Assembly (NCBI GenBank): GCA_018398815.1
Contig: CM031621.1
Coordinates: forward strand, 1,505,088-1,569,087
Source: Conus ventricosus
Taxonomy: Eukaryota; Mollusca; Gastropoda; Neogastropoda; Conidae
Length of the DNA: 64,000 bases
Direction of reading: 5' to 3'
Shown: piece after piece, positions 23,001 through 34,683 of the stretch
How the letters are laid out: each line of letters starts with the position of its first letter
Position numbering within the stretch: position 1 is the stretch's first letter
Notes under the pieces: generated by a model
Told to the model about the DNA's origin: nothing
What the model saw: only the letters and a program-made list of their open reading frames with translations
Database searches by the model: none
Position numbers and translations under genes: made by a program

Positions 23001-25470
23001 GGGGGGGTATTAGGCCTTCAGCTTATGTTAAAGAAGTACTTATCCAGGCTATGAAATGGACATGCAAAATCATCAAGGAAAGCACTTTTCAATGAAAATA
23101 TAGGGGGCGTACGAACTCCCTGTGGTAGTGACAGTCCTATGCAAACAAACAACAACACCCAACTTTCAGAACAGAAGGCCATCTGGCCGTTCGTATGGAT
23201 GACCATTACACACAGCATGTACAGCGTAAGAAATGGAAAGAAATGAAGGAGTAAGGAAACTGAGTGAACGTTATTGAATGATATGGACTGGATGCCACGG
23301 GAAACGACAGAATTGAAGTGCCAGCTGGCACACATCAACCGCACTACCCAGTAGGCTAGCCGGATGTGTAAACAGAGTGATAGTAAAGTGCTTAGAGCTT
23401 GGTCTCCAAACTTGAGAATCGGCGCAAAGTAAGTATCATATAGACCAAAAATAGACACTGAAATAAGCACTAAATAAGTATACATTATAACAATAATAAA
23501 CACTACAGAGAACAGGCCACTATATAAGTATTCATAATAAACAAAAATAAACACTTAGAACAGGTGCCATATCTTGTAAACATTATAACAATAATAAACA
23601 CTGAGAAAAGGTGCCCCTATACGTTTCATTATAACAATAAAAATCACTGTGCTAACAGGATGGCCATATAATGAAATCATTAATAACGAAAAATAAAACA
23701 CTGAGAAAAGAGGTGCCATATACGAATTCATTCAAACGAAAAATTAAACACAAAGGTCAATGTCAAATCAGTGGATGGGAGTGTGGGGAGGGGGGGGGGG
23801 TTTGCTGCTTGGGCCACTACAAGAGGCCCTGAGGAATCAAGTGATCATAATCATCAACAAGCCACAGCAATCGTATGAAATAGCCAATTTGAAGTCTTTT
23901 GATGATTAAGGATGGCCTAAATACACTTTGGAAACTCCTTTGAGGATAGTGAAAAAGGCTTATTGCAGTTGAAGAAATTTCCTTCACCTTTCCATCCACC
24001 ACTAACCACCAAGCTCCAGACCCTTCTTTCTTGGTTTTGTATCGAGTTCTGTCAAACTCTGGAAACCTATGATGGTCCGTGTTTGTTCTGTACTTTCCCT
24101 TTCTTTTGTTTGTTTGTTTGATTTGTTTGAGGGTGGGTCTGGTGGATATAAAGAGAAAGAGCCTTTTTTTCTAGTTTTTATCTCACCCATTCCTACCCAC
24201 TACCATGAAAGTCTAGCAATAGGACCTTGGTCCAAGAAATCCTAGTCCTTGGCCCCTTATACATGTTTATCGATAAAAACCACAAAAACAAAAACCCAAT
24301 CCCCCCTGAACATGCTCAACTACCAGACAGTGAGGCTGAGCCCTACAGGAAATTACCTATATGGCAGTGGACAACAGCTGTTTTTAGGACCCAGCCCCAC
24401 ACATATGGCAGCAATTGAAACCCATAAGGGCCAGTAACTTACCTCCAGCCCAGAAAGGTCTGAGCCAAAGAGATGTGTTGCGAAAACTTGCCCTCAAAAT
24501 GACCAGGAACCTCAATCCCTCCACCACAGGATGCAACCACAACAGAAAAACACGAAGTCTAAAGAAGACCGCGGACAAAAAAACGAATACAGAACATGAA
24601 CATGACAGAGTAACAAGACATAAAAAAATCCATATTAGAAAGGACTTGTGAGACCCAACTAGGGGCATGCAACTCAAACAACCATGTTATGGTGCTTCGG
24701 CCAGTACAGCAACTTGACTATACCAAACCAAAAGCTTATTTATGAAAAACTAGATTTCAGCCTCAATAGTTGGAACCCCCAACAGCAATAGCCAAAGTCA
24801 CACTGGAACCATGCAAGCTGCGAGGAAAATCGACTGATAACTGAGGCAGAGCAAGCAAAAGACAGATCCATTTCTTCTGCCCTGGCCCTCTGGCAGGTTC
24901 AAAGGATCCAGATCCAATAAGGAAGGCCTCCCAGATGAACAATTTCTGAAAAGGACTAGATCTAATAGAAAGCCCAAGAGGACAGGGTACCTGATTGAGA
25001 GATGCAGATCCTTGGAAAGAACAGTAGGGTACGGGTACTTATTAGAAGAAGGTTGTCAAAACAATCTGAATGACATTAACAGTATTTGTGTGTTACCACC
25101 AACCTGGTGAAAACCAAGGCCATGTAGACAGGCTGAGCAGGAACGGCCTAGAAGAACAGACCCTTTCCATAAAAAGTAAGACAAAGGAACATCCCATGGA
25201 TGCCAAGTAGATGTGGAATGTGAAAACATGCATTCAAAATGTTCAACGACTCAGGCCGACAGTAATAATGGCAGCATGCAGCCACTTGAACATAACAGCC
25301 TCCATAGTGAACTTAGGAGGGAAATACACATGCACATCCATTCTTGAAGTTATCACTGGTTTCCACAATCATTTCTTCTAGGGGTAAAAAAACAAGCAGT
25401 GAAATACTCCAGTGGACAATATGGAAGGACTCTGTACTAGCAACCATCCCAAAACAAGAACTCATCTCCT
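20097..25470. other. USP32 intron; no certain exon
   Basis: Intronic and repetitive DNA with moderate error. A minus-strand reading NSSFLNFVDEGDSWGTISV at about 20650-20745 and a Ser-rich reading APSTSADAGSSSSFSKTEN near 22240-22300 could be parts of the variable USP32 linker. Neither has clear splice sites or a family match. A degenerate array lies at 23450-23760, and a G run at about 23790-23800. Confidence 0.5.
23450..23760. repeat. degenerate ~58-bp AT-rich tandem repeat
   Basis: About five imperfect units sharing TTATAACAATAATAAACACT followed by GAGAACAGGTGCCATAT variants. Units vary by indels. Confidence 0.75.
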
Positions 25471-25475
25471 CTGTC
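25471..25475. repeat. target-site duplication, left copy (CTGTC)
   Basis: CTGTC directly precedes the first LTR. The same five bases directly follow the last LTR at 50565-50569. A 5-bp duplication is standard for Ty3/Gypsy integrases. Confidence 0.7.
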
Positions 25476-27126
25476 TGCACTAGTATGTTCACGATGCCAA
25501 CGACGTTCGATGTGAACCCCACCAAGGGTGCGGAATTACTCATTTGTTTATTGTCGTTGCTGTTAGTCGTGTAAATCCGACCTTAGGGTGGCTTGTGTCA
25601 GTTGCACCTTGGTGTGTTCCAGCTCAACTACGGATTGCTCTTCTCTCTCACTCTCTCTCTCACTAAATCCACCGCCCTGCTATCCACCAGCAATTTCACG
25701 GTGGCCGGTACCTTTCACACAACATTCTGTCTATCGGCCTCATCTAGCCTGTCTTTTTAACCTGTATCGCACTATGCTTCTTTTTCTTTTAGTTTTGAAG
25801 AATGCACACTCTGTGACGCAGCAGGCATGTTGGCCCGCCATTGCTGTAGGGAGGATAGCTCTTACACTCGAGCGGAGAATGTCTTTGGGGCTCCAGCTCC
25901 AGTCCTGGTTCCTTACCTTAACGTCGAGAGTACAGTCAGTACTTTCAATCCTGCAACGCCAAGTAAGGAGAGGGACAAATCATTTCTTCTGAGTTTCCGC
26001 ATCAACGCCTCTTTCCTACTCGACAGTACGAGGGATATAGAGAGTCCCTTAGGAACACCCCACATCGGGTCACCCACGGTAGCTGGTAAGCCACAGTTTC
26101 GTGGTCTGTTTGTTTTAGATTATGTATGTTGATAACCGGCATAGTCTTCTTCTTTAGCGTCAATTTATGCTTTTGTTTCGAAATTGTAAGAGAAATATTG
26201 TGTAGACCTTTCTCTGGTTAATTCAATCTTTACAACCTGGCCATTCAAAATTAAGATTCCAAATTCTTTCTCCTGTTATATGCAACTGGGAGATGCGGTA
26301 GCTGGGGAAGAGGAGAGAACCTGGAAATCAGGTTGGAACTTTGCTTGGATCTCGCAATCTTCCGCCCCTGTCACTTCGCACGACTTTTTATCCTTCGCCA
26401 ACCACTGTTAGTGATACAAGGAGAAAACGAGTTTTATGTTTCACAGCGTGCGTACGCCTGAATTTCCGTTCGGAACGTGGTTGATATTTGTGTTAAGTTA
26501 TATTTGAAATTTTTTTATAAAAAGGGACAGTATATGCCATTGAATTACTATTTGTCAAATTGTGGTGGCAGTTATTAAGCATGGTCTCAGAGTTGAATTA
26601 TGTCCTAATGAAGGAACACGTTAAGCGAGATTGAAGAGAAGGGAGAAGAAAATTCAATTAGTTTTAAAACCAGTAGAAAATAAATGCAGTTCAATATTAC
26701 CTGCATCGAGTGAGAAATGACTTGATCAATGGATTTACGTGTGCGTTAAATACAACATCCCCTCGCCCATCAAGCGAGAGGCTATTGACAGACTTGACAG
26801 CAAATGTCAGACGTAATGACGTCAAGGGTTCCAGTACCCTTTCTTCCCTTCCTCCCTTCCTTCTTCTATTCCTCCCACCATCCGTACTCATCCCACCCAG
26901 CTACTGACCCTCCGCCCCTCCCGGGGGCTTCACCTGACACGAACTGGATTGGTGCCAATTGCTTGTTCCGAGCCACGTTCTGGCTGAGACCACACGATGA
27001 TGGTCCCACGCGCAGGTCGAGGCAAACGCCTGTGTCTGGACCGTGGACCTGCTAGGAGGAGCCCGCCGAACTCGACTGTGGCCGGCCTGGACCCCCTCCA
27101 GGACCTCCAGTAACAGCCTACGACCC

Positions 27127-27143
27127 CCCCCCCCCCCCCCCCC
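27127..27143 (+). promoter_or_regulatory. poly(C) tract in LTR 1
   Basis: Unbroken C run (full extent 27124-27143) between a GC-rich block and GGGACAAACGCTCTTCACTG. All four LTRs have it at the same place with different lengths (about 14 at 33317, about 43 with T breaks at 39486, 52 at 49971). It could form an i-motif, or G-quadruplexes on the other strand. Confidence 0.7.
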
Positions 27144-27613
27144 ACCTCCCTCCACCCCCGGGACAAACGCTCTTCACTGCCCCTAGGAGTCCGAGGGTGT
27201 CGGCTTTGGGACGACTCCCTGCGAGATAACCAACCCCGGCTCGGACACCTAGTGCTACAGGTGCACCCTGCGGATCTTGACAGGCAGGGATGTGGACTCA
27301 CGACCGTGGAGTGAGAAAGGGGACAATACTTGGAAATAATTCATTAAACTTGTGACCTGTCCAAAGTGCTGGAATGCTGTAATTGGTATTGTGTACGACT
27401 ATGGAGAAATAATTATTTATATCGTGCAAGTATTTGGTGTTTGAGTCTAGATTGCGATTGTTCTGATGTGTGTCGTTGAGTGTGCTTGATCGAGATTGTG
27501 CATGTTGTGTGCGTTGGAGAGCATGATCGTGATTGTGCATTTTGTGTGCGTTGGAGTTCATAATTGTGATCGTGCATGGTGCATGAGTAGGAATGTTTAA
27601 TATAGCTGGTGTG

Positions 27614-27619
27614 AATAAA
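27614..27619 (+). promoter_or_regulatory. AATAAA polyadenylation signal in LTR 1
   Basis: GTGAATAAATGGGGTG occurs about 130 bp before the LTR end. It is preserved in LTR 2 (33794) and LTR 4 (50440), which places the R/U5 border shortly after it. Confidence 0.65.
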
Positions 27620-27751
27620 TGGGGTGTTTGTAACGTAATCTTTTTGTGTGGTCTCTTTGCGAGCAAGAGAGGACATATCCACTTCCCTTCACACCCCACC
27701 TAGACCGCTCCTGTCAGGCAGACCTCCAGGGGTCCGGGTCTGTGACAAATG

Positions 27752-27768
27752 TGGGGCTCGTCCGGGAA
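27752..27768 (+). promoter_or_regulatory. primer-binding site, tRNA-Pro type
   Basis: TGGGGCTCGTCCGGGAA begins four bases after the LTR end. The second copy at 33929 reads TGGGGGCACGTCCGGGATT. Together they correspond to the complement of the 3' end of tRNA-Pro, the primer also used by murine gammaretroviruses. This fixes the LTR/internal border and the plus orientation. Confidence 0.8.
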
Positions 27769-28529
27769 GTGAAGGGCTCAGGCTGGGTCTCTCTACCACA
27801 CTATCGTTTCTCAGAGAACCTTTATTTAGTTATTTGTCTGTTTTTGTATCAAGTTATAGTCCCAGTTTGTCGTGATTGTTCGTGGTGTTTGGCTGGTGAC
27901 ACTGAGTGAAGGATCCTTGTAGTGGCCTGAGGGAACAACCTGCGGTGACACGGGGAGTCGAGTGAGACCAAGGGGATCGACCGCGTCCAGACCTCCTATC
28001 CGCCGGGTACCTCACGCAGTACGGCCGTAAGCTATTGCCCTTTGTAGCCGCTCAGTCTTCCATTCCTGATTATTGTAAATTTAGAGCCAAAAACTTGTTT
28101 ATTATTTTTTATCTCCTACCGGGTTGATAGATACAGGGGGTGTATACGGACGCTAGAGTTTATAATTTCCTCCATCCCACTCCTATCCCGTCTGCTAGGA
28201 TTTTGTTTTGTTTTTTTTTTTTCACGGCCAGCCCCACCGCACTGTTCTCGTGCTGTAGAGCGCGGTGATGCCAGAGTGGGGGCAGCCGGACATAGTTTTT
28301 GTTTCGTTTTTTTTTTTTTTCGGTGAGCCCCCCGAGCACCTAGTTGCTCGTGCTGTAGAGCCGCGTTTTGCCAGAGTGGGAGGCACCGGAACAGTCCGCA
28401 CACACGCACACACACACATACTCACATAATACACACGCCCCAAAAATATGTTGTTTTTATTTTTTTTTTTTTCTCTAGTGGAATAGTTTTTTTTCCCCTG
28501 TATTTGGAAAATAGTAGGATATCTTTGAC
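27769..28529 (+). other. untranslated leader of internal region 1, with a ~95-bp tandem duplication
   Basis: About 760 nt separate the primer site from the first gag-like ATG. Inside, two related blocks (about 28200-28290 and 28296-28390) each run from a T tract through CCCACCGCACTGTT-type and GCTCGTGCTGTAGAGC to TTTGCCAGAGTGGG and a CACCGGA-type end. The same pair recurs in copy 2 (34371-34460, 34468-34556). GCTCGTGCTGTAGAGC can fold as a hairpin, a plausible packaging or dimerisation element (inference). Confidence 0.6.
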
Positions 28530-29990
28530 ATGGCGACGTCCGGCGCTGGTTGTATGGCGACGCGGGCGTCGAAAATAAGTGTAAATCAAAATAGTTACTG
28601 TAGTCCCTACAAATAGTACCAGTACTTCGACTACGTAAACGTTCTAACCAATTTCCAGTGCTTGAAGCAGGTAGTCCAGTGAGTACTTTTAACTACCTCT
28701 TCGCTGGGGGGGTCTCCCTGTCGATACCCCTGACTGGCACTTACCGCTCGGAGCGTCAGAGAAAAGCGATGCAACTGTGGGCATCTGTTGAGTCGCAGAG
28801 ACCGAAACCTTCTCCTCTCCAGGCTTCCCCTCGTAGGGGCAATGCCCCAGAAGACTTTCCATATGGGAAAGTCTGAGACCCAAGGACGGGTCAGACGGAA
28901 CATCCTCCCGTTCGGGAGTGTGAACCCGCTCAGGATATCACCTCTGTCCTTATGGATTCTGGAGCGCAGAGTAGAAAGAGCTGCTAGTCAGGAAGCACTG
29001 AGAAGGGTAAAAAAGAAGCGCAGAGAAGAGGTTTTCTAGGCAGAAAGCTCTGCGTAGGGAATAGGCAAGGCTCCGTAGGAAGAGCTGACAGGAAGGAGGG
29101 CTCGCCCGAAAGGAGACAGACAGACAGAAGCATATGCATGGGAGCGGCTGCTAACAGAGCTCAGCGAAGGAGGAGGCTGCCCTCTCGACTGGAAGAGTTG
29201 AATCAACGTAGAGAGATGCTGCCATAACAGTAGCCTCTACGCATGAAGCGATGGAACAACAGCTTTCCCGCAGGCACCCTCGCGTCTGTAACCCAGGGTT
29301 AAAATCACCATGCAGGTGATAGAGATAGAGGCCAAAGAAAAAGCTTCCAGAGTTCAGACCTATAGAGAGTGCCATTTGACATATGATCTTAGAGCATATC
29401 GACAAGTTGCTTGTTCATACACTAGACAGAGGACAAAAGGCAATGCAAACCTTTTTTCTGATTAATCAGGTGGCAGCAAGGGAGAGTGTGCTCACACTAA
29501 ATGAAGATGCTACTATGCAGACATGCAGTTGCGTCAGTCGTAGCATTCCACCTTACCCCCAAGACCTACAGGAGGAAGTATATTAGGTCCATGAAGAAGA
29601 TAATGAATGAGACCTTCGTGCAGATTTGGTGATAGGCTCGCCAAGACGCTAGGTACTGGGCGTCAGTTTAGCTAAGAATGAGCTGCGGAACTGATCCACA
29701 TATGACAGCAACGCCAACACAGAGTCCCAGAGTTGAGGATCCCGATAGGCGAGACAGCACCACAGGATTCGCGCTTGCCGAATCACACCGCAGAGGTGTT
29801 CAGACGCACGCAGGGCTTATGGGCATCGCCCATATACGGATTAGGAAGCCCTTCCACAGAAGGATTTAATAGCCAAAACGTGTGCCGACAACATCTAGTG
29901 GTTAACAAATGCAGCAGATCCATCGGGGTCCTCAGCACCGTCGATTTTGTTTTCTTTGTGGTCTCCTAGCCACAATAGAAAAGAAATGTC
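28530..29990 (+). pseudogene. gag-like region of internal copy 1, frame-broken
   Basis: It begins with ATGGCGACGTCCGGCGC at 28530. It is read in several short frames with Arg/Glu-rich sequence at about 28980-29210. That stretch is paralleled in copy 2 by RREERRKELLCQETQRR near 35155 and is likely coiled coil. The region ends in a CCHC zinc knuckle at 29947-29988, where TGT-x2-TGT-x4-CAC-x4-TGT spacing is seen once one base shift is allowed. Gag would package element RNA. Stops and shifts prevent one open frame. Error and true decay cannot be separated here. Confidence 0.6.
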
Positions 29991-31262
29991 TAAAGCCGCT
30001 GGAATGCATGGGCTATTCCATTCCCAGCATCCTCGTGCCTCGGCTAACGTGGGTCCCATCAAGCTACTGAGTGGTACAGATGTCCAGTGGTTTCTTTCTG
30101 TTGTTGGTTCAACCATGGACGACACCATCAGGGATTCGGGAGCATCAACACTCTTTGTGGATAAGGATTTAGGTTTTGCCCCAAAGGCCCTTGCGGGCTC
30201 CCGTTACGATGTGGGCGGGTTGGAGCTGGTTTTACCTACCTCCACCCTACCTTTCAAAATAACCGTTCTATCTCCACCCCTACATTCTGGGCGAGGTAAT
30301 GGTCCATCGCGATGGAGCGACTCTGTATTCCCCATATCGTAGGAATACATCACCTTCGCAGACGGACGCATATCATTCCTTGTCAACGGAATTGCCCGTA
30401 CAGGCGTGTGTGGGAGTCACCACAACCCCCAATAGCAAAGAACAGGAAACAGGAATTGCGCCCTGTTCTACAGCCGATCATCTGACGAGGTTCTTGCAAA
30501 GCCGATCCAGCTCCCAAAACTCTCGTCTTCAGCCAAGACTTGATGTCCAACGCCAGCTACGCTGTGGATCGACCGCGCTCCATTGGCCCCAGACACGCCA
30601 AGGAGCTTCAAGCTCTCACAAGGGATCCTCATTAGGGTTCCACTCAGGCAGATCGAGTGGCCAAACAACTTTCGTTCCCCAAAGCTTGAGAGAATCTTTC
30701 TCTCCGGCAGGCCCTGATTCACCCATGGCAGGTCCATAAGGGCTCCAATCGGACTCACGAGCGAGAAAGACAAGACTTCTTTGGCCCCGGATGAACTCAC
30801 AGTTTAGGCAGTACTGCCGCAGTTGCATGTCAGCCCACCGACATCGCCTAAGGGTCCGCTTGAAGCGTTACCCTAGGACCTTGCCACGGTTGGGGATGCA
30901 ATTCAGCAAGGTTGTGGGTCGACGCTGGTTGAACCATAAATCCACCATCCGATTCGTCGGATCACCGCAACACTTCGGTAGTGTTAGAAATCAGCGAGTC
31001 GAATACCCAGAGGCAGCCCCGCATAGGACAATCATGCCCCTACTGTTGCTAAATCTCATCAGGCAGATATGAGACGCGCTACTGGCGTGGCCCAAGAAGA
31101 AAAAACGCCGGAAGTATGTACTGGAGAGCGATCATCATCCTCTCCAGTGCCTGGAGGACCGATCCGACCAGTCAATCGTCGACTCAATGAGTTAGGCATG
31201 GAACTGCCGAGTCATGCTTCACTTTCCTACATAATAAAAAACATGGTTCCAGAAATACGATG
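29991..31262 (+). pseudogene. protease and partial integrase of internal copy 1; RT and RNase H absent
   Basis: An open frame from 29947 to 30342 contains DTIRDSGASTLFVDKDLG; DSGA at 30133-30144 is the active-site loop of a retroviral-type aspartic protease. A hinge resembling TTRAKAR (clear in copy 2 near 36595) follows at about 30420. The integrase zinc-binding domain is next. Its clearest piece is RQYCRSC at about 30806-30826, the CxxC half of HHCC. Integrase core fragments come last, with EYPEAAPHRT at about 31000-31030. Coding similarity fades near 31130-31260. No YxDD block was found. It is non-functional as read. Confidence 0.65.
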
Positions 31263-31639
31263 CTGACTATCTACGGCCGAGCTCACGTAGTAAAGCATAT
31301 TGGAAAATCATCATAGGGACACATCCCCTCAACTCATGATATATCCCTTTTTAGGGTCTCTGTATCAGGTGTAGAGACAGTTGACACTTCAGTGCGGTTA
31401 ACGGTAATGAATCACCAATGGATTTCGATAGACACTTTCATTGTTGGAAGGTTTGCTTCAATATGTTTGATACATGTACGCATTATTGAATTTCCCCGTG
31501 GTTTCTATCGAGAGGAAATGTTTGTATTGGATCATCGTACTCTGGTCGATCACTAGAGAATTGGGTTCGGTCCCATTGTTGAGACTTGCACAATCGACAA
31601 GGTTCAAAGGAGCACTGTATCTCAGAGAAACAGATGCTT

Positions 31640-31651
31640 TATAAGGGGGTT
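31640..31651 (+). promoter_or_regulatory. polypurine tract before LTR 2
   Basis: TATAAGGGGGTT precedes LTR 2. The better copies read TTTTAGAAGGGGGG (37825-37836 and 48447-48460). A purine run immediately before an LTR is the plus-strand primer site. Confidence 0.7.
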
Positions 31652-33924
31652 TGTCACGAGTTTGTCCACGATGCCTATGACGATTCGGACCCACCAAGGG
31701 TGGCGGAAAAACTTATTTGTTTATTGTCAGTTGCTGTGGTCCGTGTATCCGACCCTTTAGGGTGGCTTGTGGTGCAGTTGCACCTTGTGTGGATTCAGCT
31801 CAACTTCGTTTGCTTCTCTCTCTCTCTCTCTCTAAATCCCCCGCCCCGTGCAATCCCATATCCTGCAAGTTCAACGGTTGGCCGGTAACTTTCTTTCTCT
31901 CGAGGAACTTTCTAGTCAATCGTCTCGAACTCGCCTTCTTATTTTACTGACGCCACGGGCTTCGTTTCTTTTTAGTTTAGAAGTATGCCCACTCTGTGAC
32001 GCACATTGGCTATGTTGGCCGCCATTGCTGAGGAGGTATAGTCTCGTTCACACGAAGCGGAAGATGTCTCTAGTCTCAGGGGGCGCCTGCGTCCATCCTG
32101 TTTTCTATACCTTATCGTCGAGAGTACAGTCAGTACTTTCAATTCCTGCAGTCGGCCTTAGAGAGGGACATCATTTCTTCAGTATCCGCATCTCGCCACT
32201 CTTACCACTTACGACTGGACAGATGTAGAGAGAGACCTTTGACCCGCCACTACGGGGTCACCCAAGGTAGCAGGTAACTTCAGTTCCGTGTCTTTAGATT
32301 TGATTATGTTGAAATAGCCGCTAGTCATTCTCTTTTGCGCATTAATCTTTTGTATTTCGAAAATGTAAGAGAAATATTGTGAGAGACGATCCTTTCTCTG
32401 GTTAATTCACTTTTAACACTGGCCAGTTTCTAAAAAATTATCCAAAAAATCTTTCACCTGTTTATGCAATCTGGTGATGCGTATGACGTTGGGAAGGAGA
32501 GAACCACTGGTGATACAGGTTGGAACTTGCTTTGGTCACGCTCGTCCGCCCCTGTCACATTCCTCCGGAACTTTATCCTTCTCGGCCACCGTCCAGTTTG
32601 TGTTCAAAGAGAGAACGCTTTTATGATCACATCGTGCTTACGCAGAATTTGCGTTCGGAGATGCGTGTTTGAGAATTGTGTTATTTTGAAAAGAATGTTA
32701 TTATCCAAATAGTTACATTTATGCATTGAATTACTATTGTGCAAATTTGTGGCAGTTATTAAGCGAGGACCTGTGCTCATGATATCTTTCCTAAGGAAGG
32801 ACAAGGGGGGGGGGGTGGGGTTGGGGGGGCGTTAAGCGTGAGTGAGAGAAGGGAGAAGAAAATTCATATTATGATTTATCACCAAGTATGATTATAACAA
32901 TGCAGACTAACCTGCATCGTGTGAGAATACTTATCAATGGATTAAGAGTGCGTTTAATACACACACTACCCCTCGCCCATCATGCAGTGGCAGTTAAAGA
33001 CTTGACACAAAGGTCAGACGTACTGACGGCAGGTTCTACAGACCCTTCTTTCCTTCCTCTCCATCTTCATTTCCTCCACACCGCCTCTCCATACCCAGCT
33101 ACCCTCCTCCCCCCTCCCGGGGGCATCCCCTGGATCACGAACATGGATGGAGCCACGTTCTGAGTTCGAGGCCACGTTTGGCTGAGACCACGGAACAGAA
33201 GGTGGCCACGCCTGAGTCGAGGCCACGCCATAGGTCGGGACCGTGGACTGCTAGGGAGCCCTGCCGTCTCCGACAGGCCGTCCTGGACCCCGACCGACCC
33301 CAGTAACAGCTAACGTCCCCCCCCCCCCCCGGGACAAACCTCTTCCCTGCCCGCGTATTGGCGTCGATGGTGTCGTCTTTGGCGACACCCTGCGAGAACC
33401 AACTCCAAACCCGCTTCGGAGCACCAAGTGCGACAGGAGCTCCCAGCGACTTGAAACATGGTGCCAGGGATGTGGACGCACTCCTGTGGTGGTGAGAAAG
33501 GGACAATACTTGGAAAATTCTTTATATTGTGTACGATGACATATGTGCTGGAATGCTGTAATTGGAGATTGTGTACGACGTAAGGTGAAATATATTATTT
33601 AAAAATCTTTCCTGAAATGGGTGTGGGAGTGCTTATTGCGATTGGTGCATTTGGTGTGCTGGAGGCTTGATCGTGAATGTGCATGTTGTGTGCGATGGAG
33701 TGCATGATCTTGATATTAGCATGTTGAGTGCGATGGAGTGCTTTATAGTGATCGTGCATGAGCGTGTGTTAGGCATGTTTATTTTGCTGAGTGAATAAAT
33801 GGGGTGAAGAATCGTAAATCTTTGTGGTGTGGTCTCTTGCTGAGCGTGTGAGGTCATCACTCCCTTCCCACCCCCAAAACCTAACCGATCCGTCAGTGCA
33901 GACCTCCTGGGTCGGTCGTGAACA
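31652..33924 (+). repeat. LTR 2 (2.27 kb)
   Basis: It runs from TGTCACGAGTTTGTCCACG to GGTCGTGAACA. It aligns end to end with LTR 1 and has a similar length (2273 against 2272 bp). It is followed by a primer site at 33929-33946. Many single-base differences and indels separate it from LTR 4, more than expected if the array is recent and accurately assembled. Confidence 0.82.
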
Positions 33925-33928
33925 AATG

Positions 33929-33946
33929 TGGGGGCACGTCCGGGAT
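33929..33946 (+). promoter_or_regulatory. primer-binding site of internal copy 2
   Basis: TGGGGGCACGTCCGGGAT, one substitution from the perfect tRNA-Pro-type site. Confidence 0.75.
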
Positions 33947-34683
33947 TGAAAGGGTCTCTGGCTGTCTCTCTTCTCGTTATCGCAAGTACCTGTTTAGTTT
34001 GTCTGTTTTAATATATGTTTATATCAGTTTGTCCGTGAATTGTTCGTGGGTGGAATGGCTGGTGAGATCAAGATTGAATGGATGTACTTGTTGTGGCCAG
34101 AGGTAACATCCGGCGTGACTTCGGAGTCCGAGGTGAGACAAGGGGAGTCGACCGCGTCCAGACCTCCTTCCGCCGGGTACCTCACGCAGGTACGGCCGTA
34201 ATCTTGCCTTCCTGTTTGCCGCTCAGGTTCATTCCATTCCGTTTTGTCATTTAGGCCAATCTAGTTTTTTTTTTTTCTCTAAACCGTGTTGTTGAGTAAC
34301 AGGGGTGATCGTTAACGCTAGTGTAATTTTTATTTTCCTGCTCTCCCGGAGTCCCGTCCTGCAATGTTTTTGTTTTGTTTTTTTTTTCCGGTATCCGCCA
34401 GCCCCACCCACTGTTGCTCGAGCTGTAGACGCGGTGTTTGCCAGAGTGGGGGGCACCGGACATAGTTTTTGTTTCGATTTTTTTTTCGGTGTAGCCCCCC
34501 ACCGCACTGTTGCTCGTGCTGTAGAGCGCGGTTTATCCAGAAGGAGCCGCCGGAACTTGTCCGCACACACGCACAACACACACAAACACACATAACACAC
34601 GGCCCCAAAAATATTTGTTTTTTTTTTTCTCTAGTGGACATGTTAAAACCCCTGTATTGAAAATAGTAGGATATAGTTGTCCT

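Larger units (their letters stand above)
25476..27747 (+). repeat. LTR 1 of the Ty3/Gypsy element (2.27 kb)
   Basis: It begins TGCACTAGTATGTTCACGATG, a slightly corrupted form of the TGTCACGAGTTTGTCACGA start of the other LTRs, and ends GTCTGTGACA. TGTCAC/GTGACA form the short terminal inverted repeat. Copies 2-4 align along the whole length. It contains a CT-rich block near 25640-25665, a 20-C run at 27124-27143 and a polyadenylation signal at 27614. At 2.2 kb it is long for a metazoan Gypsy LTR. Confidence 0.85.

Noticed and set aside
26804..27301. Overlapping Gly/Pro/Ser-rich ORFs
   Set aside because: LTR 1 U3/R sequence, not conserved as protein between LTR copies.
34247..34660. Overlapping Lys-rich and Phe-rich ORFs on both strands
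   Set aside because: They come from the duplicated T-tract leader blocks of internal copy 2 and are not conserved as proteins in copy 1.
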